Source of the DNA: Zopfochytrium polystomum
Taxonomy: Eukaryota > Chytridiomycota > Chytridiomycetes > Chytridiales > Chytridiaceae
Reading direction: 5' to 3'
Assembly: GCA_025765615.1 (NCBI GenBank)
Contig: JAIVFJ010000293.1
Coordinates: 5,001-69,000, forward strand
Length of the DNA: 64,000 bases
The notes under the pieces were generated by a model. That model did not search any database, was not told the origin of the DNA, and saw only the letters and a list, made by a program, of their open reading frames with translations. The position numbers and the translations under genes are program-made. Below are positions 9,418 through 17,386 of this stretch, in pieces. The first letter of the stretch is position 1, and every line of letters begins with the position of its first letter.

Positions 9418-12400
9418 TTACACAGAACCGTCCCAATCATCGCTGTCCGACTCGGACAAAATCTCCCTCGTGAACCCAACCGCGCCGATCGCCAGATTTC
9501 CCCCCACGACGCCCCGCGCCAAGGGAACCAGCCGTCCACCTCCCAGACTTGGCTCCACAGTAGCCGTCCCGCCGCGATCGGTCTTTGAGCGCTCCACCGC
9601 GTCTTCCTCGTTGCCTGTTGGATCCCTTTCGCCGCCCCGACCGCCACCTCCATTGCCGCCGCCGTCCCCGCCCGCATTCTCCTTCTCCTTCTCCTCCTCC
9701 TCCATCGACACCGGCCCCTCCAGCGGCGCAGCGACCTCCCCTGCGGAAAGGGACGCGTCTGGAAACACGAGTAGCGCGCGGAACCAGTCCGCCTCGCGCA
9801 CCGCCCCGACCGAGACCCCGTACCCACCGTGGCCCGGCAGCGCGACCGCCTGGATCGGCTGCGGCCGCAGACGCTGGCGCTGCCGGCGCCGCTGACGCAG
9901 CGTTGAAAGCCCCGTCACGCTGACGCCAACGCTACCGCCGCCGATGACGGCGGTCGCGGCGCCGTGGTCGGTGCTGCGGCTGCGGCTGCGGCTGCGGCCA
10001 CGGGTATGAAGCGTCGACGAGGCCGGCGGCGGTGGCCCAGGGCGTTGGGAGCGAGTGCGGCGACGACGGAGGGACTCGAGCAGCAGGGAAGTGTGCGGGA
10101 ACCCCTCCCGGGCGGTCGGCGACTGCGGGGACGACGGCGGCGGCGGTGAGTCGGGCGGCGAGCCGAGATTCTCGGGTTTCAATTCGGTTTGCTGCTGCTG
10201 CTGCTGCTGCTGCTGGGACGACGGGGCGCCGAGGCGTATCCGCGCTCCGACGGTCGGATGCGACATACTGCGGGTGGTGCCAGCGTCGGCTCCGCCGTCG
10301 CCGGCGGAGCTGCTGTTCGGGGGATCAGCTCGCTTGAGAGGCGGATGGACGACGGCCGGTGCGTCCAACGACAAGCGCAGCGCCGGCGCCGTCCAGCTGC
10401 GGCGGTGTGCGTTGATTTTCGGCGCACGCTGCTGTGTGGGTGGCGGCAGCGGTGGCAGCGGCGGCTGTTGCTCGCTGTGCCGCTCCAGTCCGCGCACTGT
10501 GGCGATCCAGGAAGTCGGGCGCGCGGAGGTGGCTCCTGCTATGGTGGCGTGAAGCGGGGATGGGCGTGCCGGTGCTGCCGTGACTGGCGCTGCGAGCTCC
10601 GCAGGGAGGCTGTTGTCGCGATGTGCGGCTTGCATAAAGAATTCGACGCTGGGCAGTCGAAGGAACCGCGGCCGCCTGTCGCTGGCTGCCATGGCGGGCG
10701 GTGTGGGATGGGATGAGATGCCGTGGTATGTGGCACTCTTGAGCAGTGCGTGAGCGGGAACCTCCTCGTCCGAGTGGCGGGGAACTTTTCCCCAGCTGCT
10801 GCCGTTGTCACGGCCATCACCTCTGCTCGCTACGTGCATCTGCGCGCCATCGTGGCCATCAGGTTTTGTCGCGGCGGCAGCAGCGAGAACGCTCTGGCTG
10901 TTTTCTTGCGGGCCGTGGTCATCCTCGCCGGATGGTGGTGCCAGGAAACTGTCGGGCGACCGGCGGCGTCGCGAATTGGAGCGAGAACGAGAGCTGGAGC
11001 GGGAGCGGGAGCGAGATGGACGTTCGCCGTCGACGGTGCCGGCGTCGCTGCCGACAACGGTTCCGAGTGAATAATAACCCAGCGCGGACTCCGCGAACTC
11101 CGCCGGTGTCGCTCTGGTGGTTGTTGGTGCGGTCAGCGCCCTGACCAGCACGTGCTGATGACGCACGACACGATCCGAACCGTCGCCGGGCGTAAAAAGA
11201 ACAACGTGGTCCGAGCCAAGGACACGCCCACGTGACTCTTCTGCTTCACGTGCCACTGCTCCGTCGGACTTGCCGCCGGACTTGCCACGTCCGTGCCCCT
11301 TGTCCCCGTCCTCCGTCTTCTGTTCCGCCGGAGCGCCGAAATCGTCGCGCTCTTCCGGACGTTGCCGATCCGCGCCGCCGCCGCCAAGCTCGTGATCTTT
11401 CACACCGCTGCGGCCGTCGTGGTCGTTGTGCTGCTGCTGGTGGTCGTGGCCGTGATCGCTGCGCACCCGTGCCGTCCGCTCCCGCTCGCGTTTGAGCATC
11501 CCTTCCGGCGTGCTCCGCGCGCGCGCCAGCCAGCGAGTCCGTCGTCGCTGGTGCTGCGCCGTCGGCAATGGCGTCTCGTCCTGGTGGTCGCCGTGTCGTG
11601 CGAACGCGGGGACGCTGGCGGACCCCTCGACTGGTGCGACCTCGGCGACGGCGGGCCGGTGGTAGTGCGGGAACGCGAGGCGCTGCGACCATCGACGGGC
11701 CATGGCGGCCCCGACCGCGTCTCTGTGGGGCAGCGGCGCGGACGACGAGAACGCCTGCTGCGCGCGCGCAGCGGCGGCCGCGGCAAAATCGTCGTGCGCG
11801 GCGGCGGCGGCGGCGGCGGGGGACGAGGCCGACGGAAGGTGTCCTGGGGCTGGGGCTGGGGGCGGCGGTGGTTGTACGGGCGACGGGGACGCCAGCGCGC
11901 GGACCAGAAAGGCGAGGCTGGACGAGGGCGGCAGGGAGCTGCCTATGACGGAGGGCGCAGCGACCGCGTTCTCGGAATGCTGTAACGCGGTGGTTGTGCC
12001 GCTGCTGCCAGCGGTGCGACCGCCAGCTGCGGCGGCGGAAACGGCGGTGCGTTCCCTAAACTGCTCCGCGTTGACTGTAACGACCGTCTCGGCTGCGGTC
12101 GCCCCCGCCGGAAATCGCAGCCGGGGAAGGAGAAACCCGCCGCGCGGGCCTGACCCCTGTCGGAGGTGGTGCTGCTGGTGCTCCGGAAGCAATTGTTCAT
12201 GTTGTGCTTGTTTCTGTTGTTGTTGCTGTTGTTGTTGCTGTTGTTGTTGCTGCTGTACCTCGTCGTTGTCGTTGCCGCTGTGAGGATGAGGAGGCCACGG
12301 CAGTCGCGACCGCCGCCGCTGCCGCCACAGGCGGTGCGGGGGAGCAACGGCGGAGGCGAGTTGTTCGCTGTTGTTGTTGTTGTTGTTGTTGTTGTTGCAG

Positions 12401-12618
12401 CTGTTGTTGTGGTTGCTGTGGTAGTCGCTAGTGCGGCGATGGAGCGCGGTGGACTGCTCGGCGGCGGCGCGAAGTAGCAAAGAAGGGCCGTCGTCTGCAG
12501 CGGCGGCAGCCCAGGGGGTTCGCCCTTTCTCGAGGCCGCCGCCGCCGCCGCCGTCATCACGAAGTGGCAGGAGGTCGACTCCGCCGCCACCGCCGTCGCG
12601 GGCGTCTGCGCGACCCAT
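9418..12618 (-). CDS. Large low-complexity, probably disordered protein (1,066 aa)
   Basis: One intronless frame from ATG 12618 to TAA 9418. An in-frame non-ATG extension upstream is Lys-rich and was not used. Gln, Asn, Ala, Pro, Gly and Ser tracts dominate (polyQ encoded near 12,210-12,260 and again near 10,190-10,215; NNNNN near 12,375). There are Arg-Ser stretches (SRSRSRSSSRSRSNSRRRR near 10,990) and a C-terminus EILSESDSDDWDGSV with an acidic tail ending in a Trp. A more ordered-looking island is VVLFTPGDGSDRVVRHQHVL near 11,190. No family is recognised. RS dipeptides and disorder suggest a nuclear or RNA-related role, but that is speculation. Length without a stop in GC-rich sequence is itself weak evidence. 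Confidence 0.6.
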   Translation of the reverse strand: MGRADARDGGGGGVDLLPLRDDGGGGGGLEKGRTPWAAAAADDGPSLLLRAAAEQSTALHRRTSDYHSNHNNSCNNNNNNNNNSEQLASAVAPPHRLWRQRRRSRLPWPPHPHSGNDNDEVQQQQQQQQQQQQQQKQAQHEQLLPEHQQHHLRQGSGPRGGFLLPRLRFPAGATAAETVVTVNAEQFRERTAVSAAAAGGRTAGSSGTTTALQHSENAVAAPSVIGSSLPPSSSLAFLVRALASPSPVQPPPPPAPAPGHLPSASSPAAAAAAAHDDFAAAAAARAQQAFSSSAPLPHRDAVGAAMARRWSQRLAFPHYHRPAVAEVAPVEGSASVPAFARHGDHQDETPLPTAQHQRRRTRWLARARSTPEGMLKRERERTARVRSDHGHDHQQQHNDHDGRSGVKDHELGGGGADRQRPEERDDFGAPAEQKTEDGDKGHGRGKSGGKSDGAVAREAEESRGRVLGSDHVVLFTPGDGSDRVVRHQHVLVRALTAPTTTRATPAEFAESALGYYSLGTVVGSDAGTVDGERPSRSRSRSSSRSRSNSRRRRSPDSFLAPPSGEDDHGPQENSQSVLAAAAATKPDGHDGAQMHVASRGDGRDNGSSWGKVPRHSDEEVPAHALLKSATYHGISSHPTPPAMAASDRRPRFLRLPSVEFFMQAAHRDNSLPAELAAPVTAAPARPSPLHATIAGATSARPTSWIATVRGLERHSEQQPPLPPLPPPTQQRAPKINAHRRSWTAPALRLSLDAPAVVHPPLKRADPPNSSSAGDGGADAGTTRSMSHPTVGARIRLGAPSSQQQQQQQQQTELKPENLGSPPDSPPPPSSPQSPTAREGFPHTSLLLESLRRRRTRSQRPGPPPPASSTLHTRGRSRSRSRSTDHGAATAVIGGGSVGVSVTGLSTLRQRRRQRQRLRPQPIQAVALPGHGGYGVSVGAVREADWFRALLVFPDASLSAGEVAAPLEGPVSMEEEEKEKENAGGDGGGNGGGGRGGERDPTGNEEDAVERSKTDRGGTATVEPSLGGGRLVPLARGVVGGNLAIGAVGFTREILSESDSDDWDGSV

Positions 12619-12709
12619 TGTGTGTTTGTCTGTTCCTTTTCTTCTTTTTTTTTTTTGTTTTCTTTTTTTTTGTTTTCCTGAATTCAAGAAAAAAAAGTGC
12701 TTTAAAAAA

Positions 12710-14090
12710 GCTTTAGTCAGTCAGTCAAGCATTATCAATAGTCATACAGGCTTTGTGGACGGAGACCCTACGCGGTCCCTTTCAAGTACACCAGCAGCAG
12801 CCGCGCAAAGCGAAAGGCATCCGTCGCCTCCTCGTAGTGCAGCACGATGTGCTCCATGCGACAGATCTCTGCCTTGCCTTAAACCACCAGAGTGTTGCGA
12901 TGGGGCAGCGACACCAGTTTTTTGGCACAGAGGGCTCTCTTTCTCTCGCAGTGGGAATTCGCGATGGGTTTAACCTCTAGAGTGGGAAATGGCTTAAGTG
13001 CACTGAAACGACTGCTGAGGGTAGCCTTGTTCCTTGCATTCAACAAATGTGAAAAGGGAAGATCCCCGCTCCAAACAGTAGAAAAAGAAGAAAAAACGTG
13101 AATTTGGGGATAAAGAAGAAAAAGAAAAATTGCTGCAAAACGTCCAAAATGCTCCTGCCTCCCACGATTGAACTGATCAACGCCTTTCACCGAGGCTTTT
13201 TCTCTTTCGCATCTATCGGGGTGTGCCCGCCACCGCCCTTAGCCTCCCTTTTTCCCAGCTAGCGCTTCTTCCTCGCACTCGCGGCGTAGTTGCCCGGCCC
13301 CATGGCAGCCGTGCCGGCCACCTTTAGAGCCTTGCCAGCGACCCTAGCGCCAGACTTCGCGCCGTCCACGACCTTTCTGGCGCACGCCCCGACGCACTCC
13401 TTGATCTGGTCCAACTTTGACTTTTTCGGCGCGGCCTCAGGGCTGCTGCGACCGGCGGGGTCGGCAGCTTTGCGGCTTGAGGAACCGCTGCTGCTGTCGG
13501 CGCTCGAAGAGGAGGAGGAGGACGCGCGACCAAGGGAGGAAGCGGTGCGGCCCAAGCTCGTGGCCGTCTTCTGCAAGATTTGGGCGGGGGACGACTGCGC
13601 GACCTTGTGTTTGAGCAGACCCAGCCCTTTTGCTTCTGGGATGCTTCCCAGCTTTGGGTTCTCCTTGTCAAAGTTCGAGCGGTTGCGTTGGCGGCGCGGT
13701 TCGGGCAGCAGCGCCTTCTCGGTCGGAACTTTCGGGCGATCGAGCTGTTTAAAGATTAAGCCGCCGTAACTGGCCAACCCCTTTGGTTTTCCACTTTTTT
13801 TCAGTTGAGTTGAAACGGGTGGGAGAGATGGTCGAAGTTGCGAGGGGCAGTGAGGCGGCCGCAACGTGTGTGGTAGAAAAAGTTAGACCCGAAAAAAAAA
13901 GGAAAATACAGGGCAGCAGCGTATTTACGTGAATCGCTGGCTCAGTGGGGTTTCTTCATCCCACGTTGTCAATTGCGGCGAGCTCCCGGTTCGCTTCAAG
14001 TTGCTTGAGGACGCTTGGTCGGTTGCTCCTTTCAGCCCGGATGATGCAGGTGCGCTATTCGACCTCTGCAGCCTGCACGGCACGGTGCGT

Positions 14091-14125
<35 letters not shown>

Positions 14126-15090
14126 GATGGTGGTCAGAGGTTGAGGGGTTGGGAAGAGTGAGAAACGAGACTCAGCAGGGCCAAGCCACCCTTTGATGGT
14201 GACGATGATGGGGGCGACAAGAATGACGGGGTGGACCTTCACCTCGACGTTGCCGGGTCAGCGGACTCCGTCCCGACGGCAGTGACGACGGCAAGCACCA
14301 GCGGCAGCAGCAGCTGCAGCAGCAGCGGCAGCAGCAAGGGGAGGTCGCCAAGTCGTCCTGCAACACGGGGCGGAGCCCGTTTGGCCTCGCGGCGGCTGTT
14401 TTCGGATGCGAATCGCATTTCTCAAAGAGAGCGGTTTGTTTCAACTAAAGAAATACAGGGGAGATTCCTTGCTTTTCTCAGCCGCAAACACGCTTCGTAC
14501 AGCAAACCGAACTTGTATGGCAGCCAAAGTGGCCAATTTAGACGAATGCGCGCATTGTGTCTTTTCGTTGTTTGTAACACGTAAATTCCACAAACTTCCG
14601 GCAACGCGCTACCGGAGACCGACGACAAAATTGAGGATTCCATATTCAACCCTCATGGGGAAAGAATTGAGAACAGAGCCATACGCTGCCTCAATCTCTA
14701 TTCTGAAGGTGTTTTTGGTCGATGAGCGAGCCGAAGAGGCCCGGAACACTGAAGTGCTCAGCCAAGCAGAGACCGCAACCTGGAAACACCGATCGAGCGC
14801 GGAATCGAGATAAAATCCTTTTTTTCGCCAAAAACCCCATCATCGCCGTCACATATATATACATATATATATATATATACACATACAATATGCATAAATA
14901 CGAGAGTGGCTGTGCTGCCCAAACCACGATCGAGCGACGTGTGCTCAGCCCGGCCGCCAGCCGTGTCAGCAGCGGCCGTCTTTGCGGGGTTGGTCTCTGA
15001 TGTTGGGGTCAGACAAAGGTTTTCTGACAAGCCCAATTTGTCTGACAAGTCAGATAACTTCCAGCCCGTTGTTCTGGCCCTTGTGGGGAC
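12710..15090. repeat. Tandem duplication, unit 1 (left part)
   Basis: This stretch aligns by eye with 22870-25090, including the gene it contains, its introns and the flanks, with small indels and substitutions. The unit's right part appears at 22029-22570 and again at 25194-25690, so the order is unit 1 left, insertion, unit 1 right, unit 2. See the finding on the duplication. Confidence 0.8.
13259..14418 (-). CDS. Unrecognised three-exon protein with Leu-rich N-terminal segment, copy 1
   Basis: Minus-strand exons 14418-14243, 14072-13929 and 13793-13259; introns of 170 nt (holding a (GT)n/(CA)n tract) and 135 nt; 855 nt in frame, 284 aa. The N-terminus has a strongly hydrophobic run (LPLLLPLLLQLLLPLVLAVV) after basic residues, like a signal anchor, encoded by CTG/CCG triplets that are expansion-prone. 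Exon 2 contains QRSNSAP, a consensus 14-3-3 mode-1 site (RSxSxP). Exon 3 contains DKENP, a KEN-box degron core, a Ser run and a basic C-terminus (ARKKR) with a conserved-looking CVGACARKVVDGAKSGARVA. I do not recognise the family. A related copy lies at 23536-24689. Confidence 0.6.
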
Positions 15091-16070
15091 GGAACTGCGG
15101 CGCAGGATCCGCATCGTCGCTTTTTTTTTTGAGAAAACGAACGGCCCCCATCCGCGCGCGCGATCAAGGCGAGGGTCCCCGCGGCACGGTTGAAGGCGGG
15201 GGCCTAGGCGAACGGATTCGGCAAAGTCCGATCGCAGAAGGAGGGAGCCATCAGATTTCTCAATGTTTTCTTGTTTATACCTGCTTTGCAGTGAACAGTA
15301 CTGTTAGTTACGGTAAGCTAACCGGCGCTTACTCATGAGAGACTAGTCGTCAGGACGACTCCGAAGCCTGCCAGCAGTGGGGCCGACTGTCCAGGGGGAA
15401 CAGCTTTACAAACGCAAGACTGGCGAGTATGAATCGCGTATGCAGGCTAGGACGCATGCCTCCGCTAGTAGCGATATCGGTGTAGGACCCTGACCAGGGC
15501 AAGCTCCCGTCGGGCACCGACATCTACCCTCATATGACGACCCCATCCGCTCCAACCGCGAGCGGTAGGAAGGGATAGGATCGGGGACAATACGTTACTC
15601 ACCGCATGGGCATCGTGAAAAATTCGAGCGCTACCCATAGGCCGTGTGCATCCGCAGTCGGGCCGGGAGAAACACGGGCGGTGGTTAGAGAGGGAGAACC
15701 GTTGCTTTACTGCCAAGTCAGTCGGTCAGGGGGAACCTTGGTGGCACTACACCACAGAAATACGCACACGCGCACACGCAGATATATGTAACATATACAC
15801 ACATATACATATATATATATATATATCTCTACTTCTACTACTAAAACTTTCCACTCAAGAAACGAAAGACACCGTCTCGTTGTGCACATATGTGAAAGTT
15901 ATATGCATGATTGATCAACAACTCGGCAGTCACCCACGGCGCTGAACAGTGGTGGGGGATGCGGTGACGGTCGAGAGGTAGCATATCTGAAGACGTATGT
16001 GGTGAAGGCTGGAAGGCATGGCGGACGCAAGGCAGCAACGCAAAGGTGTGTTGGGAGCGCAGAGGACGAC
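14419..16070. other. Gene-poor stretch left of the retrotransposon
   Basis: Up to about 15,090 it matches the duplicated unit; from there to 16,070 it has no counterpart in unit 2. (TA)n microsatellites lie at about 14,852-14,885 and 15,785-15,825. No gene is supported. Confidence 0.4.
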
Positions 16071-16099
16071 TGTTATGAATCACCCTCTGGAAACCTCTG

Positions 16100-16197
16100 G
16101 AACCTTCCAGAACATTCCTTCATGGAACCTTCTGGAACCTTCTGGAACCTTCTAGAACTTTCCTTCATGGAACCTTGTGGAACCTTCTGGAACCTTC
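16100..16197 (+). promoter_or_regulatory. Heat-shock-element array in LTR U3
   Basis: Twenty consecutive 5-bp units in one register, alternating GAA and TTC. Perfect triplets start at 16100, 16105, 16110, 16115, 16125, 16130, 16135, 16140, 16145, 16150, 16155, 16160, 16170, 16180, 16185, 16190 and 16195. Only the units at 16120, 16165 and 16175 deviate. This is the nGAAnnTTCn arrangement bound by heat shock factor trimers; natural elements usually have three to six pentamers. It sits about 110 bp upstream of the TATA box. The same array is present in the 3' LTR. Confidence 0.9.
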
Positions 16198-16307
16198 TTT
16201 GCTTTCCTGACTTGTCTTGTTGTCATTGGTATCATTGGTATCATTGCATTACTAATTGCTCTTTCTGGAACTTTCTTGGAGTCTTGACAAGGAACACTCT
16301 CAAAAGG

Positions 16308-16314
16308 TATAAAA
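16308..16314 (+). promoter_or_regulatory. TATA box of the LTR promoter
   Basis: TATAAAA at 16308-16314, 35 bp upstream of the predicted transcript start (about 16343). The same arrangement is retained in the other LTR copies at about 43,218 and on the minus strand near 43,900. Confidence 0.8.
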
Positions 16315-16342
16315 GGGGGATGGGGGACCTGTCCCATCCCTC

Positions 16343-16353
16343 AAGTGAATTAT
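16343..16353 (+). promoter_or_regulatory. Predicted 5' end of the element RNA (start of R), self-primer
   Basis: AAGTGAATTAT at 16343-16353 lies at the expected distance from the TATA box. It is the exact reverse complement of 16426-16436 just after the LTR, as expected if the 5' end of the RNA folds back to prime reverse transcription. The transcript start itself is inferred. Confidence 0.6.
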
Positions 16354-16425
16354 TGTTTCCAATACAATCATCACTCCTCTCAGTTCCTTGTCTGCCTTGT
16401 CCTGTCCTGCCCTGTTCCTGACATC

Positions 16426-16436
16426 ATAATTCACTT
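16426..16436 (+). other. Primer-binding site, complementary to the element's own 5' RNA end
   Basis: ATAATTCACTT, beginning 2 nt after the LTR. It pairs over 11 nt with 16343-16353. Tf1 of fission yeast is known to self-prime from the first 11 nt of its own mRNA; the match in length and position here is the same. I saw no tRNA 3' end that fits this site. Confidence 0.7.
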
Positions 16437-16463
16437 CACCCTCTCCCACTACTCTCTGCCATC

Positions 16464-16514
16464 ATGTCTGACCCAAACAACACCTTCCCTGATGCAACTG
16501 CCTTCCAAGCCTGA
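16464..16514 (+). CDS. 16-codon upstream ORF overlapping the gag start (TGATG)
   Basis: ATG 16464 opens a 16-aa frame (MSDPNNTFPDATAFQA) whose TGA stop (16512-16514) shares its A with the gag ATG at 16514. This stop-start overlap suits reinitiation. Alternatively it is the true gag N-terminus cut off by a one-base change. Only experiment can distinguish the two. Confidence 0.5.
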   Translation: MSDPNNTFPDATAFQA

Positions 16515-17386
16515 TGGACCAATTACAAGCCCTCTCAAGACAGACGCACCAACTTCAAGAACAAGTCCTTCACCAGCAGCACCAGCTTCAACAACAACTT
16601 CACCAACAAGAACATCAAGCTCTTCCCCTGCCTCAAGCCAACCAAGCAAGAGAGCCCAAGGTTCCCAGCCCTGACAAGTTCACTGGGCTGGCCAAAGACC
16701 TTAGGAACTTCATGGCCACTGTGGAGAATGTCATCCTTCTCCAACCTTCAAGATTTCCCAGTGAGCAAGTCAAGGTTCTTTTCACAAGCACCCTCCTGTC
16801 TGGTCAAGCTCAATCATGGTACAGATCTCTCCCAAGCACACCCACAACCCTGCAAGAGCTCTGGGAGGGGCTGGAAGCTACCTTTGGTGACCCCTACGCA
16901 TCTTGGACAGCAAGATCCAAGCTCAAGCATATCAAGCAAGGAAAGCAATCTTGTGTGGCCTACACCAACCAATTCAAGCAACTAGCCAGAGACTCTGGAT
17001 ACAATGATGCAGCTCTGATGGAGCTGTACCATGATGGTCTCCATGAGTCTATCCAAGACATGCTCTCCCAGTCTCTGCACATCCCTGAGACCTTGGAAGA
17101 GTACATTCTCCTTGCCATCAAGATTGACAACAGACTCTACTCCAAGAGGCTGAAGCAAAGACAAGTAGGAACTACATCAAGACCTACCCCAGTTCCTCAG
17201 GCTCTTACAGTTCCTGAACCCATGCAAGTGGATGCAGTTGAGACACTTCCTAAGGGTCCTCTGAGCCAAGAGGAGAAAACAAGGAGGGCCCAGCAGGGAC
17301 TGTGTTTTTACTGTGGCTCCAAGGAGCATGCTGTCAAGGACTGCCCAAGGAAGAAGCACCCAAACTCCCAGGTCCAGGCTCACTGA
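16514..17386 (+). CDS. gag: Gag protein of the Ty3/gypsy element
   Basis: 290 aa. The N-terminal ~45 residues are Gln-rich (QLQEQ, HQQHQLQQQLHQQ), probably coiled coil. The retrotransposon Gag domain is at about 60-200 (SPDKFTGLAKDLRNFMATVE, LLSGQAQSWYRSL, LEATFGDPYASWTARSKL, LYHDGLHESIQDML). A CCHC zinc knuckle near 265-278 (CFYCGSKEHAVKDC) binds RNA. It forms the particle core. The start at 16514 overlaps the stop of an upstream ORF. Its 3' end overlaps the pol frame, which is in the -1 frame. Confidence 0.93.
   Translation: MDQLQALSRQTHQLQEQVLHQQHQLQQQLHQQEHQALPLPQANQAREPKVPSPDKFTGLAKDLRNFMATVENVILLQPSRFPSEQVKVLFTSTLLSGQAQSWYRSLPSTPTTLQELWEGLEATFGDPYASWTARSKLKHIKQGKQSCVAYTNQFKQLARDSGYNDAALMELYHDGLHESIQDMLSQSLHIPETLEEYILLAIKIDNRLYSKRLKQRQVGTTSRPTPVPQALTVPEPMQVDAVETLPKGPLSQEEKTRRAQQGLCFYCGSKEHAVKDCPRKKHPNSQVQAH

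Larger units (their letters stand above)
16071..16423 (+). repeat. 5' LTR
   Basis: U3 carries a heat-shock-element array (16100-16197) and a TATA box (16308). R is predicted to start near 16343. It ends at ...CTGACA, two bases before the predicted primer-binding site. Confidence 0.95.

Noticed and set aside
14096..14124. (GT)n tract as a separate regulatory element
   Set aside because: It lies inside an intron of the three-exon gene and is variable between the two copies; an ordinary microsatellite.
15280..15620. Possible structured RNA near 15.3-15.6 kb
   Set aside because: Unusual-looking non-repetitive sequence, but no stem pattern, promoter box or known RNA motif could be supported by eye.
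17301..17312. Classical -1 slippery heptamer at the gag-pol overlap
   Set aside because: The T-run at the zinc knuckle has five T rather than the X XXY YYZ pattern in the gag frame, so it is noted only as a candidate.
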